Source of the DNA: Cymbomonas tetramitiformis
Taxonomy: Eukaryota; Chlorophyta; Pyramimonadophyceae; Pyramimonadales; Pyramimonadaceae
Direction of reading: 5' to 3'
Assembly: GCA_001247695.2 (NCBI GenBank)
Contig: LGRX02035104.1
Coordinates: 1-64,000 of the forward strand
DNA: 64,000 nucleotides
Shown here: one piece after another, positions 1 through 12,612 of the stretch
Layout of the letters: each line of letters opens with the position of its first letter
How positions within the stretch are numbered: position 1 is the first letter of the stretch
The notes under the pieces: generated by a model
What the model saw: only the letters and a program-made list of their open reading frames with translations
What the model was told of the DNA's origin: nothing
The model's database searches: none
Position numbers and translations under genes: made by a program

Positions 1-151
1 ATCAGCATCACTTTCAACCTCTGCAATAACCCCCGTGTCCATTCCCCTCCGCCCAATGTTGTGTCATGCCCTGAATCCCCTCCGAAACTCCTCCGCTGCT
101 TTCCCCACGATACCCGCTATTGAGGCAGCTGAGGCCGTCCCTCCTGATCAG

Positions 152-3100
152 GGACCGACGTCGTTCACAATATTGGCCCACAATTTCTCGAAATGGAAAA
201 ACAGAGCCCTGTCTGAGCGGCGTCTTGTGACTGTGGTAGCAGAGCCACGGAGGAGGCAGCGAGGCCACCAGGGAGGGGGGGGAGTAGCAGGGCGCTCACG
301 TCTGGAGTGGATTGGCCGGGATCAGTCATGTCGAACTGGTGGATGAGGACGAAGGCATCGTCGATGCCGATGCCCAGCATCAAGAATGGCAGCACCTGCA
401 GCGAAATCCGGAGCACAAATTCCTCCCGTCAGCATCTCAACAGTCGGCTGCCCCACCCTCGGATGCCGTGGCATGCAAGCGGAGAGTGCAATATCGAAGT
501 GACGTCTCCCTCTCTCTCGTGCATTGGCTTGGTCATTCGCGTGCTCATTCGTCTGACAGGCGCAAGCGCGGACAGCGGCCCGTGCGTGCTCATACGTCTG
601 ACAGGCGCAAGCGGGGACAGCGGCCTGCAGCGTGCTCATTCGTCTGACAGGCGCAAGCGGGGACAGCGGCCCGTGCGTGCTCATTCGTCTGACAGCGCAA
701 GCGACACGGCTCGTGCGTGCTCATTTGTCTGACAGGCGCAAGCTGGGACAGCGCCTGTGCGTGCTTCATTCGTCTGACAGGCGCAAGCGGGGACAGCGGC
801 CTGTGCAAGCCATTTGTCTGACAGGCGCAAGCGGGGACAGCCCGTGCGTGCTCATTTGTCTGACAGGCGCAAGCGCGGACAGCGGCCCGTGCGTGCTCAT
901 TCATCTGACAGGCGCAAGCGGGGACAGTAGGGGGGAACAACGTGGGCATCATCCTCGGGCTACTCCGGGGGGGCAAAAGGGAGGGTGGCATCACCCCCAT
1001 CAACGGGCTGTAGAAAAGGCCGCAAGCTGAGAGCAAGCCATAGCTCGATACGATGGCCAATCCAACTGCAGCCAGAACCCCGTGACCCGTCATGCCTGAC
1101 CTCCGCCGAAGTAGAGATGCCAGAATCGCCAGACGAAAATGAGGTCAACTAAACCCCAAGAGGACTCCAGGAGGGCCCTGCTTGGCACCCAAGAGGACTC
1201 CAGGAGTACCCCACAACGACCAAGCAGGATCCCAGGTTGTGGCCTCAGCACTGGGGCCAAGGCTGTCATGGAGGGATATCTGGGATGGGCGCGGCAGAGG
1301 AAGCGCAACAACCTTTGTGAGAATACAGAGGAAAGGAAGGGAGAGGGGCGCGGAGAGGGGAGGCGCCCGTGCCTGATAGAACGCTGCTGACAACAAGAAG
1401 ACATCGGACCCCGAGGCGACCCTGGATTTAGATGGAAACCACAAACCCGATGTCAGCCACCACCTATGGCAAGGATGCTGCTGGAGATTCAACCACACAC
1501 CACCTGTGGGCACCATGGCTCAGCGATGAGGAGCCTGGATCGGGGGCGGGCAGGCGCCACACACCACCTGTGGGCACCATGGCTCAGCGATGAGGAGCCT
1601 GGATCGGGGGCGGGCAGGCGCCACACACCACCTGTGGGCACCATGGCTCAGCGATGAGGAGCCTGGATCGGGGGCGGGCAGGCGCCACACACCACCTGTG
1701 GGCACCATGGCTCAGCGATGAGGAGCCTGGATCGGGCGGGCAGCAGGCGCCACACACCACCTGTGGGCACCATGGCTCAGCGAGAGGAGCCTGATCAGGG
1801 GCGGCAGGCGCCACACCACCTGTGGGCACCATGGCCTCAGCCGAAGGAGCCTGGGATCGGGCGGGCAGGCGCCACACCACCTGTGGGCACCATGGCTCAG
1901 CGATGAGGAGCCTGGATCGGGCGGCAGGCGCCACACACCACCTGTGGGCACCATGGCTCAGCCGTGATGAGGAGCCTGGATCGGGCGGGCAGGCGCCACA
2001 CACCACCTGTGGGCACCATGGCTCAGCGATGAGGAGCCTGATCAAGTGGCAGGCCACACACCACCTGTGGGCACCATGGCTCAGCGATGAGGAGCCTGGA
2101 TCGGGGGCGGGCAGGCGCCACACACCACCTGTGGGCACCATGGCTCAGCGATGAGGAGCCTGGATCGGGGGCGGGCAGGCGCCACACACCACCTGTGGGC
2201 ACCATGGCTCAGCGATGAGGAGCCTGGATCGGGGGCGGGCAGGCGCCACAGAAAGGAAGCTTCCGGAAAGAACAGTCGCGGTCTGAGGAGTGATCCTTTC
2301 TGGCAGTGGGTTGTGAAGGAAGAGGCGCACGCCTCATGTCAGATCATTTGCTGTTCATGAATGGTGATGTGAAGAAAGGAGGCGGGTCTCACTCGGGACC
2401 ATTTGCTGGTCATGGTGACGGCGTATACAATATTGACGAAGATGGCCAACTGGAGCATCACCAGGTCCGCTCGGATGGCACTGCCAAACTCATCGCTGAA
2501 GGACCTCGACGCAAATCTGCAAAGCTCAGATGCCACCTCCGCACTCAGCCTCGTAGCTTGACACATCCCGAAGCTCCCTGTAGCATGCCCCTCTTTCTCC
2601 CTCTCTCTCTCTCTCTGAGTGTTCTACGCCCGCAAGCGCTCTGCCAGCCATTGCGAGCTCTATACGAGGGCCTCGACCCGACAACCTGGGATCAGCTCTC
2701 CGGTATCGTTCCCGAGACACAGCCTAAGAAAAAGCATTACCAGCCTTAGCCTTGATCCTCGGCATCATCCAAACACAGTATCCAGAGCCGCCTACAGCTT
2801 GTGCATCGTGGCACCTGCTCACCGTCAAGCTGTGCACGATGCTATGGAACGCGGATCAAGCAGCGCTGCCATCCCGCGGGTAGCGCAACATGGAGCCCTC
2901 GGTCGGTCTTTCTGGGAATACGCATGGTCCCTTTTATGTGCTGCCATCAGTCAGGCGATGGTCGGGTAAACTACTAGAGAGGCCTGCTTTCCATACGATA
3001 GATGATAAATGAATTCGCATGAGCCAATCAACGGCCGACGCGCATCATCACCGCACTCTGCATCCGAATGAGCACAACATAGCGCGGTGACGGTGGCCAA

Positions 3101-6100
3101 GCTAAGTTGCACCCCACACTTGATTTGGTGCCCATGCCCCGGAGGATGCACAGCAGCAAATCTACGGTGGACGAAGCCGTGCCCAGCTCCGCAATGTTGG
3201 AACATAGATCGCAAGCCACTTCAGATCTTGTCAGATGGTCGTCATCATTGCATCCGGTGTGTACACGCTGAACACGCTTCTAAACTAATGTCGAATGTTT
3301 TGAATCAGCTCTGAAGTGTACAGCATCAACACAAAGAAAAATGAAAGAAGCGTGATCTGACGGCTGTGGAGGATTTGGTGAGTCGACGACAAAACAGCGG
3401 AATTCTTATGCATTGGGGAAACGAACTTTGACAAGTTTCACAGCGCTCAACACACAAAAATCTGATAATCAGGAATCGACGCCCATGCACACGGCCCGTA
3501 AGTCATGCTCGCTCCCCGAGGCGCCACCCTGCCCTACAGCAAACTGGTTGAAGCAGCACCAGAAACGCCCCACTCAAACAAATGCTCCTCAGAGACTGCG
3601 AAACTGCGGACCTTTCCAGTTCGTAGTTCGGGTAAGTGTTCGCATCTTTGAGCTCAAGCAGTCTGTCCAGGTACGCCTGCTCCCACGCGTCCTCCACGGG
3701 GTCCTCGAAGCCGCCGTCCTTCTTCTCCTGATGCAGCCGCAGATTCACTTCACCCACACTCCGTCAATCGATCCAGTTTCCACAGCCAATAAAACCTCCC
3801 TCAGAATAGTGGGCTAGAGGCGGGCAACATTGATGCAAACGCGGCGGCCCGAGCTACTGCCCAGCATGAGTCGCGAGTCTCGGGTCGTCGTGCTGCCTGC
3901 GCCGCACCTCATTGTTCTGCATGAAGTAGAAGGACTCTGAAGCCTTCGCCCCGATTATTTTGTCGCTGCTGTCGTAGGTCAGCCCGCCAAGCACCTGCCA
4001 CACCCCCCAAGCCCCCCCCTAAGTCCTCCCCGCAGTCACCTCCTCGAAACCTGTCGCTATGACCTGCAGGGAAGCAAGGCGTTCGCCCACTTCACGCCTC
4101 GCGCATCCGCGACTCTTCCTTCCACCATTTCCTGCGGCGCGAATGCCCGAGCCACTCCCTAACAAACTGTAGGGTCTCCGTGACCTTGCCTGTTCCACGT
4201 CTAGACGGTCGCCGGCAGTCGTACGGGTGTCGTCGCCGTTGACCACTGCCAGAATCTTCTCTCGCGTGTCCCACTTCGTCTCATTATACCTGAGTGCCGT
4301 TTCCCCCATGCCTACTCACAGCTGGGGCAAGTCCAGCGCTGCCCACAGTCTGCTCGGATCAGACCTGCGGGCGAGCCACCTTGCCGCCCCCAACACTAGT
4401 ACCCCCACAGTCCGTGGCACACGCTTCCTACCAACTCCGCGGAGAGCCGCCCGCAAGCCAGAGCTATGTCTCTGAGGCTGCTCTGAAAGCTTCTGCCGCT
4501 TGCGAGCTTCTATCAGCAGCATTCTCGCAGCTCGAAGCTCGGCACGCGAAGGAGGCCCTGGGCCCATATCCGGGTCGGGTGCTTCCACTCACTCAAAAAT
4601 CTCAAGGATTCCGCGAACACTGCAGTTGGCCCCGCGACGCTCGCACAGGTCCTGCGCCAAGCGCCCGCCCAAACCCCCTCGCCAGCCCCGCCTCAGACGA
4701 CCCCTCACCTCCCATCCCAAAAGAGCCCTGATATTCAAGGACCAGGTCTGATAGAATCCTGTTGGGATCCTATTGAACTTCACCGTGCATCCAAATCTGG
4801 CATCAAGGGCTCTCGCACGTGCTGCAGAACATGATTCTCAGGAGCTGTATGGGGATCCTTAAGCCAGTTTCGTTAATAAATGCCGGTTGCCAGCACTGGA
4901 TTCATCTTGCCGAGGACCGTGCAGCGATGCAAAAATGCGTCACCGACAAAGCCAGCTCCAGAAGCGGACTATTGCCTCCAAGTAACGATTGTGCAAGATT
5001 GCGAAAACAACTTCGGGAGGGGGCAAAGAGCGAAGCTGCCAGGGTGGGGTACAGGGGGCGGGACGGCCAGCGGGACACGCACATTGTAGGTATAAAGGGT
5101 TCCATCGTGCGTCGTCTGTATCCAGCACCAAGCCCCCACTGAGCTTCAACTCGAGAGGTGGTGGATGACGCGCCTCATCATGCACCTTATGGCCGAAGCG
5201 AAATACTGCCAGCAGTGCGGGGAAAAGGCAAAGCTGCACCGCGAAGACGGCCAGCAGGGGAGCGCCGTGGTAGTCACTGTGAGGCGGGTGGAGCATACCT
5301 CGACGACGATGATCTCCTGGTGCAGCTTGTACAGCACGTCGAAGGCCTCTGGCGTGAGCAGATCTGAGGACCCACAGAGGATCGCCCCTTCAAACAAGTG
5401 TCGCTGGTGCCTGCAAAGCCGATTCATCGGGCCAGAACACAAGCCGTTCCGGCGCACTACACGCCGAGCAGCACTATCAAGCAGGTCTCTCGAAACAAAC
5501 CCCTCGCGCCAACCCGTGAAAGTTCGCGCAAGGCCAGGCGGCTCCCTCGCGCGTCGCCAGTTGGGGCTCCGCACAACAAAGGGAACAGAGTCATAGAGCA
5601 TGGGGCTCGCCGGAATTCTTGTAGGTCAGTGTCCCCTCAGTAAGCTCTAGTGCAGGCGCGCAAGGAAGCCGGTCTGGGTACTCCGCGTCGAGGCTCGCAA
5701 GTTGAAAGCTAACATCGCTCAGCGAGGCGAGGCGCGGGGCGCGCGGGCCTCGGCGGTTTCCATCCCTGTTGCTCGAGGTGCCAGTGGCACGTCGATGTGG
5801 AGCGCACCTCCGTCATCGTTGGTCGGGTGTACGACAGAGATTGCAATTCGTGCGGATCTCGCGTAGTAGTCTTCCACATAGCTTTTGTCGTCCTGCGACG
5901 GTACGCCAAACACACAATACGAAATTCAGTTGCGCTATGGCGCTGCCGCGCTTCGAGCCGCAGCCACTTGGTCCTACTCTCTATGGCACAGCGATAGCAA
6001 AAGCAGCGTCCACGGACCGATAAAAGGAAACAGAGACGCGCGGTATGTAATGGATCCCACAAATGTCAATGAAACGAAGCGAAGTCAGGGAGTTTGCGCG

Positions 6101-6520
6101 ATTGACTTCTGTTGGCAGGCCCGAGCTCGCTGCTGCGTTGAAGTGCGACCCTCTCATATCGCATCGCCGCGCAACGTGGTTTTACCGCAATTGGGCCATG
6201 GGAACATAGGGACTGCGTTCAGTAAAGCAACAAGGGAAGAGCCCACCTGCGCTTGCGTGTCGGTTGGAACCCACAGTTTATCTCCTCGATTTTCCACGGT
6301 CAGCTGACTTAGACCCTGAAATCGTGGTGCGAGAAGTTCTGAGGACAATATCGCGGTAAAACCGCTGGATGTGGATGGCAAAAGCCGATGGCAATAAAAA
6401 TAATGTTATCTCCACCAGTGAGCATGCCCAGCACACTCGCATGGGAACACGGAGGAGATTAGCCGTACGCACACCGGTGGTGGCAAACGTACTCAAAACA
6501 GAGGAAGCCCTGGACCTCAA
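152..6520 (-). CDS. Patched/RND-family membrane protein, multi-exon, partial
   Basis: Exons in N-to-C order on the minus strand: a tentative first exon within 6,361-6,520 (hydrophobic, TM1-like); 6,247-6,315 (contains DKLWVPTDTQAQ); 5,808-5,892 (DDKSYVEDYYARSARI); 5,299-5,363 (LLTPEAFDVLYKLHQEI); 5,083-5,115; an exon ending at 4,709; about 4,227-4,289 (YNETKWDTREKILAVVN); 3,908-3,994 (LGGLTYDSSDKIIGAKA); 3,612-3,727; 2,393-2,516 (RSFSDEFGSAIRADL); 995-1,100 (GLLSACGLFYSPLMG); 300-395 (VLPFLMLGIGIDDAFVLI); about 152-186 (KLWANIVNDVGP). These match, in order, the Patched-domain family, including its sterol-sensing-like segment. Most borders are GT/AG and the phases fit at six junctions; for example SPLMG joins VLPFLML in phase 0. 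The 2,393 to 1,100 junction is unresolved, so a small exon may be missing. The C-terminal half lies beyond the left edge. Such proteins move or sense sterols or other lipids in membranes; the substrate here is unknown. Confidence 0.85.
538..930. repeat. Minisatellite, ~41-bp unit, intronic
   Basis: About ten imperfect copies of a unit containing GTCTGACAGGCGCAAGC followed by GGGGACAGCGGCC. It lies between the Patched-like exons at 300-395 and 995-1,100, so it sits inside an intron. Length varies between copies by indels that are not multiples of three, which argues against coding, although long ORFs cross it on both strands. Confidence 0.9.
1490..2252. repeat. Minisatellite, 64-bp unit, intronic
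   Basis: Twelve copies of a 64-bp unit (CACCATGGCTCAGCGATGAG core at 1,511, 1,575, 1,639, 1,703 and onward). Several copies are identical, others carry short indels, as expected from recent unequal exchange. It lies in the intron between the Patched-like exons at 995-1,100 and 2,393-2,516. Long ORFs on both strands are products of the repeat and frame-shift between units. Confidence 0.92.
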
Positions 6521-8390
6521 AAGTGGGGGCTCGGAAGGGGGAGGAGGGTCGGGTCAGCACAGAGCTGGAAGTTCGGACGGGCTGGCTCTAAGGAAAGGGC
6601 CCAGTTTCTGCAAGGTGACCAAGTTCGCTCGCGCTATCTATCCATAGAAACTGAGACCCTGTCAACAGTTCTTGCGCGCTTGGATATTACGCACGCAAGC
6701 TACGTTTATCGCGGAAAGCATAACCCTGATAAAATCCTTTGAGTGGCGAAAGAAGGAAAACTTGCTCGACAAGCGGTTCGATAGAAACACGACCAAGTTG
6801 CGTTGAGTCAATTGCAAGTCGGGGTCAATACCGCTCCCAGGGCGAAAACACAGAAAAGTGCTCCAGCTATCGTGTGCCAGGGACGCAGTCCAACCGCGTA
6901 TCCCAGGTGCCCGAAACCTTCTCTCTGCGCAGGAATATTTTGAGACCACGTTTAGGTGAATAACATGGAAAATACACGCACCAAGTTGCAGCAGCACTGA
7001 CTCAGATACGTCGCTGTGCAGCACTCGAAAATGCTTTACGAAAAATGGGCTTTCTTGAAATGCTTCGCAGAGAGCCACCCCACCAGAGATTCGCTTATGT
7101 TAGCGGCACTTTTCTCAATGAAGGTGAGCTCCTGCATTTCCTTCTTTGCCTCCATTGCTGCAATAGTGGGCTGTTTTCAGGCTGCAGCAGTACTATTGAA
7201 ATTCACTTTCCTATAGTGTCTCTTAGCGCCCGAAATACTCGATGACTTTGCTGCAGCTGCTATGGCAGAGCCTTCAGCTTGACTCTATTTGAAAAAAAAA
7301 TGCTGTTGTTCATGCTCCATAAATGATAAAAAGCTCTGTAGTGTCACTTGGCCATTTTCTTACTACAACTAGATTCGCGTTTAGCGTTATCGATGATGGA
7401 TATTCGAATATGATATTGGACACATGCGATGGTTGCATCGGACCGATGACTGATGACACCGACGGTTCGTGCGATGGTAGCGGTGACACAAGTAGCTTAT
7501 TTTTTATTTTTTTTTGTATTTGAACGACGTGGAGCTCAAAAAGACGACGATTGTATCACATATGTCGATGCCCGATACGCTGGGCAATCAGTGTGGTCAG
7601 GAGAAGCTCAACGCAATACTGCGAGTCTGTGACGAGCTGACGACGATACGTCGATACCACAATAGTGACCATCGCATGACAGGTCAATTTCTGATTCGGA
7701 AAGTTTTCCACGGTGGAAGTCTGCCGATCTTCCCGGGCTCAAAAATAAACGCATGCATCTTGATCTACGGATCTAAATTACTCAAGTTCCTCATCTCCAT
7801 GCGATGGCAGCAGAGCATGGCACCTGGCCCTGCCTCATAAGGCCGTCCGCGTTTTCGCAATCAGCTGCGGCTTCATAGCCCAGCTTGCATGACACATATG
7901 ACACATCTGTGAATGCCAAATCGTTGCATCGCATCGTTACCGTGCCAAATAGCAAAATAGAAAATTGAACATTCGTTAGCTACTGTACTCGGCTAAACAC
8001 CACGGCCTCTGCCACGTCCTCTCGTCTGCCCTGCGCTGGCCGCCGCGAGGCTGCTGGCAGTCGTTTTTGTGGTGCCCCCACTCTCCACAATTCGGAATTC
8101 CAACATCGCAAGTGACTACCACGTACGTCCACGCCTGGTGAGGTGGAGGGGGAGGCGGTGCCCCACGCCAGGAGCAAGAGGCGGCACGAGCTCCAGTGCG
8201 AGCACCGCCTGCCCAACAGGTGGGCTCGCCCCTTGGCTGCCGCAGCTTTTACAACCTGCAATTTCTCCGCCTTTACTTCCTTCTCTGCCATACGCATTCA
8301 TTTCTCTTTCATGGAGACAGAGATCTTGACCCCCCACACTGGGGGGTGCCTCTGTCCTCTCTGTCACCCCTCAATCTGAGGTTCCAGGTC
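6521..8390. other. No recognised gene
   Basis: Mixed-composition sequence upstream of the Patched-like gene. Short ORFs exist (for example plus 7,514-7,840 and minus 6,662-7,078) but none shows a family motif or clear codon bias. The 5' end or promoter of the Patched-like gene should lie in the first few hundred bases, but I see no element I can name. Confidence 0.4.
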
Positions 8391-8391
8391 A

Positions 8392-8790
8392 GTCATGGAG
8401 AGACAAACGTTTGCCCCCTCCATAAATTGGGGGTGACTGTCGCTTCCTGTGTCACCCCTCGCCCTATGGTGTCACTTGCATCGTGCCTGCCCGTCTCTGT
8501 CAGTTCCGACCGATAATAAAACACCTATGTTATTTTATTATCTCATCTTAGACTGCGATATCCGTTGTGTGATCACTGCCTCCTGCACAATGTTTCTATG
8601 ATACTCCGAATATATATATTCACATCACCGCATATATATATATCGGTCTTCTCGTGAGGTTATGGGCTTGACCACTTGGCGACTTGGTGGTGGTTGCCCA
8701 TCTGGTTTCGCGGCCTTCCTTTGATCCCGCAGCCTTTGCGGTATACCGCGACACGTCAGTCGTCGCGTAATAATAATAATAATAATAATA
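8392..8790. mobile_element. Solo LTR-like sequence
   Basis: From the motif TCATGGAGAGACAAAC this stretch runs nearly collinear with 26,361 onward for about 270 bp. The two share GACAGTTTCC-type and AATAAAACACC motifs and a run of TATATA. The similarity resumes at TCTCGTGAGGTTAT, which is found at 8,652 and again near 27,077. The other copy lies directly upstream of a gag-like ORF, so both are probably LTRs of one family and this one is solo. Terminal TG/CA ends and a target duplication were not resolved. A TAA microsatellite (8,768-8,794) closes its right side. Confidence 0.6.
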
Positions 8791-8794
8791 ATAA
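8768..8794. repeat. (TAA)n microsatellite
   Basis: Nine perfect TAA trinucleotides at the right edge of the solo LTR-like sequence. Confidence 0.95.
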
Positions 8795-8799
8795 AACAT

Positions 8800-11430
8800 T
8801 TACGCTAGCAAAGGAGACAAAGTCCTGAGAGTGCGGTATCCCTGCAAAGCAGGCTTCTTAAGGCTTGCGCAGGCGAGCCTTAGTATATCTTTATGTTTTA
8901 GATAAATAACACGGTGTTAAGGAACAGCAACACGCGTGTAGATATGTGCGGGTATGAGTGCAGACTTCGGACAGAAGATGTCACAACTATGGACACGCTC
9001 AACCGTAGGGTCGAGGGGGGGAACCCCTCCGCAGCCCCCGACAGGGTCCCCCCCCCGCTGCCCCAGCTCAGCCATACCCCTGCCACCCCTCAGACAGCCA
9101 TTCTCACGTTCACGCTCAGTTGTCACCATTTTCCCCCACTCTGCAACACCATTTTTCCCCAGTTGCGCCAGTGTGCTAGTTATACCAGTCCATATATAAT
9201 TTATACCAGCCACACCACCGCCCCGATTTCGCACTTAGATACCACCAGCGATCCACGTCAGCCAGATATAAATCTTGCTTCAGCGAGCCACCAGGAAAGC
9301 AGATGCCAACACCTGAAGGCAAGCCCTTCTGACCGCTGCCCTTACAGGGGCAAATCTCACAGGCCCATTCCCTTTTGCGAGTCGAACCCCCTTGAAACAC
9401 GCGATCAGTGTGGTGCCCCTCAGACAACCCCTTCCTCACAATCAGTTATCCGCCCGATGACGCTGGTCACGCATTTAATTATACCCCAAAACACGCCAAC
9501 GCGCTACAGTACGCCCCGTCACGACAACAGCACCCTCGCACAGCAGCCACGGACGCCACCCGTGGCGTATCAGCCGTTACATTAACCCAAAACACCACAG
9601 TCAGTTATTCAGCAGCACGACAGCCACGTCATCGCGTACGACAACAACGCCAAACTCGAGTTGTGTTCGCTCAGACCTATTTCCTGTTCTACAAAATGCT
9701 TTCTCTCAGAAGTGCTCACGCTCGCGCGAGCTGGATGACAGTCCACCGGGTGTCACACGACGTCCGCCGGACCAGGCTGAGCCCATCCACGGCCTCGTGA
9801 AGATCAGGAAATATCACAGGCACCATAGCATCTCATCCGCGCCACGTGGACGAAGTCTCCGGCTCGCCGCACCGGACCACAGCTGGCACCTGCAACGCCG
9901 ACGAGAGCAACGCGAAGCGTTGCGCCGCGCCCCAAGCGCGGAAGTTCACGGCGACTCGATACTGACGCACCACATGTGACATCACGTCACAACAGCAGCC
10001 AGCGTCATAATGTAGTATCTCAAGAGTCACCAACGGGATGCAGCATTTGGCGACAGTTCAAATGAGGAAACAGATCGCTGATTGGAGAAGGCGAAACATC
10101 GCGAACCGAAAGGACACAAAATGCCTAGCTGCAGCTATAGGAAACGAGCCTCTTAAGAAGAATAGAGACCATTTTCAAACATTCTGCGGATAAACCTGAA
10201 CCTTTCAAAATCATCTTGGCCGTGCGTAAATTTGTATTGAATATATGTTTCCTCGCTGAATTCACAGCGACCTTGCAAATCCTCACGCACCCAGCGCCCG
10301 TTTGAATCAGTCAGGGACAGCTTGTCCGATACCCGCTCCGTACGTAACGCATAGCGTAAAGTCAGCGACTCCCGAATTCGCAACCTCGCGCGCGTTGCCA
10401 TACTGCTTAGGCGTAGATTCACACTCGCATAACCGAAGGCGAATTCGCAGTGCTAAAGGCCGCAGCTCTACGCATACGAGGTAAGCCCGAGGCACCGTGT
10501 GATATGTGAAGGCTTTCCGTGTTTTCTCGCAAGGAATGGGCAGTCGTGCAGGAACTCGCCATGCCCACGAGGAGCTCGGAACACCTTTGAATTCACTTTA
10601 CAGCAACAAACAGGCACGCGAAAGTATACCTTGAATTCATGCGTGCGTGCGTGCGTTTGCGGTATGTGTGCGTGCCGCAGCTCCGCGCTAACTTCACTCA
10701 CTGACGCCGCTGCTGCTTTCTTCTACGTGTTCGCACGAAGACATCGTCTTCGTCGTTTACGGTCACTTTCCTTTACCAAGTTCCCGAGGGAATTCTCAGG
10801 TGAGGCGCATTAGTTCGCACTCTCGTGAATTCCCATCCTGAAAAGTGTTGAGAAGGTGTACGGTAACAACGCGACGGCCAGCGGCTTTCCCTTTTCAAAC
10901 AGCCCGAATTCAGCTTAAATATGGAAAGTCGGCACACTCGGCTAAGCTCGGCTGCTTTCGCCGACGTCCCAGCTCAACACCTTTGACGACCTTTCGCACG
11001 TCAAAGAGACGACTTCTTTTCTTTCCGGGCTCCTTTGTGCTGCTTTCAAGGGTGCATTCACGCGCTTTCCGGCCGTATGACTGCCGAGTGGATTCACCAC
11101 ACTCGACCTCCGCACGAACACCATGAATTCCCAAATATCGTCCGACTGGATACTTTTGCTGACGTGGACTGAGTCGACCACTGTGACCTCTGTGCCGACT
11201 GCCGTTGCCTGCTGTGTGCATTCCCACTCGGGCTGGTCGGCCCGGCTCGGGGGCTGAATTCAACTCCTTCAACCAGCCTGAGCGAGCTGTGAATTTGGTC
11301 TCTGCTGGCCGCTGGACCTGGGCTTCCCTTTCAAAGTCTTGCCCACCATTCCACTCGACTTTCGCTGCGAAGTTCTCCTTCTGGCTTTCCCCTTTGGGGA
11401 TTTCCCCTCTGACCAGGCACCTTTTCGTCA
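8800..11430. other. No recognised gene
   Basis: ORFs of up to 223 codons are present (plus 8,914-9,585) and they are rich in Pro, Thr, Ser and His, but no domain is visible. The 10.2-11.4 kb part holds many GAATTC sites and polypyrimidine stretches. It could be a leader or an upstream exon region for the RING-CH ORF; this is not supported further. Confidence 0.35.
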
Positions 11431-11545
11431 GGTTGCCCGTCAGGGCCTTTGGGGATGCACAGACAGCCACGTGCACTTTCGAAATTCCCAAAATTGAGCC
11501 TTTTTCAAGGATTCTGCCGAGTTTTCTGAACCTTCCACATTCCAT
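11431..11545. repeat. 115-bp segment duplicated at 23,700-23,814
   Basis: Identical base for base to 23,700-23,814, in the same orientation, starting GGTTGCCCGTCAGGGCC and ending CTTCCACATTCCAT. The flanks differ completely on both sides. Here it lies about 110 bp upstream of the RING-CH ORF. Confidence 0.95.
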
Positions 11546-11656
11546 TGATTTTGAAAGACCTCTCTGAGTTTTCCGCTGACCCCGCCCCGTTTTGAGCCCG
11601 CGTTGGCCCAGCCGTTCCCCACGGGGTGTCCTCGCCGCGCGCCGCCTCAGCGTGGC

Positions 11657-11962
11657 ATGACCAACCCGCGCCGCATCGACGAATCGTTTCGTCGCCTCTG
11701 TTGCTGGCAAATCCCTGCACCCTGCTTGAGTGAGTGCGTCATTTGCATGGCTCCTGTCCCCGTGTGGCAACGCTGCGCGTCCCTCGCCTTGCGATGTCAC
11801 TGTCTGAAGGAACGACGCATTTGTCACTCGCGATGCCTTGCTACATGGTTGATGCACAACGAATCGTGCCCACTCTGCCGACGTCCCTCACGACTCCGCC
11901 AGACCCGCATCGAGGAACACTTCACCCTTCGCCCCGTAACCTGGTCAATACAGGACTTTTGA
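11657..11962 (+). CDS. Small RING-CH (C4HC3) protein, putative E3 ubiquitin ligase
   Basis: A 101-codon ORF starting at ATG 11,657. It has the RING-variant spacing: CVIC, then 16 residues, CHC, seven residues, HSRC, ten residues, CPLC. This equals C-x2-C-x16-C-x-C-x7-H-x2-C-x10-C-x2-C, the RING-CH pattern of MARCH-type and related E3 ligases (the last gap is one shorter than usual). A conserved-looking LATWL follows the H-x2-C, as in RING folds. No membrane segment is seen in this ORF, whereas most RING-CH ligases are membrane-anchored, so it may be one exon of a longer gene or a gene carried by a mobile element. Eight metal ligands in register make a chance match unlikely. Confidence 0.7.
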   Translation: MTNPRRIDESFRRLCCWQIPAPCLSECVICMAPVPVWQRCASLALRCHCLKERRICHSRCLATWLMHNESCPLCRRPSRLRQTRIEEHFTLRPVTWSIQDF

Positions 11963-12039
11963 CACCCTGAATTCGACCTTCTCGCTCCCATTTGACCACG
12001 AGTGTGGCACGCCGCAGCGCAGACAGCGCCACATCGCTC

Positions 12040-12600
12040 CTGAAATTCGCGTTTGCCCGAAATGCTCACATCAATGAAACGCGTGTGTCACCTGAAGTGC
12101 TCGTTTCGCTGCAAAGTCCGCGCCTTGCCTGAAACGCCCGATTTGCCTGAATGGCGCGCATCTCCTGAAAGGCACACACCGTCTGAAAGGCGCGTTTCGC
12201 TCGGATGGCGCGTTTCACCAAGGTGGCACGTGTCGCCTGAAAGGCAAGTTCGCCCGATATGCGCACTTCGCACGAAATTGGCGCGTCGCATGAAATGTTC
12301 GATTCGCTGCAATGCGCCTGGCGCCTGAAACACGTATATCACCCGGAACGCTCGACTCGCCTGAAATGGGCGCATCGCCTGAAATGTGCGCATCGCCTGA
12401 AATGTGCGCATCGCCTGAAATGTGCGCATCGCCTGAAATGCGCGCATCGCCTGAAATGTGCGCATCGCCTGAAATGTGCGCATCGCCTGAAATGTGCACA
12501 TCGCCTGAAATATGCGCATCGCCTGAAATATGCGCATCGCCTGAAATGTACGCATCGCCTGAAATGCGCGCATCGCCTGAAACGCGCGTTTCAACTCAGA
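12040..12600. repeat. 18-bp minisatellite
   Basis: The core at about 12,355-12,590 holds about 13 copies of an 18-bp unit, ATCGCCTGAAATGTGCGC, differing by single substitutions. More diverged copies built on the same CCTGAAA motif extend left to about 12,040. Because 18 is a multiple of three, all frames are open, which explains the ORFs with HRLKCA, SPEMCA and GDAHIS repeats; none is likely real. A duplicated segment beginning GGACTTTTGACACCCTG lies on both sides (11,952 and 12,613). Confidence 0.9.
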
Positions 12601-12612
12601 CGCTTGATTTTT

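Noticed and set aside
538..2252. CRISPR array
   Set aside because: Units are contiguous or nearly so, without unique spacers of constant length; the context is eukaryotic introns.
8914..9585. 223-codon ORF as a gene
   Set aside because: Pro/Thr/Ser/His-rich translation without a domain or splice context; could be chance in C-rich DNA.
10910..11857. 315-codon minus-strand ORF
   Set aside because: It overlaps the RING-CH ORF and the 115-bp repeat antisense, has no domain, and the plus-strand metal-ligand pattern is stronger evidence.
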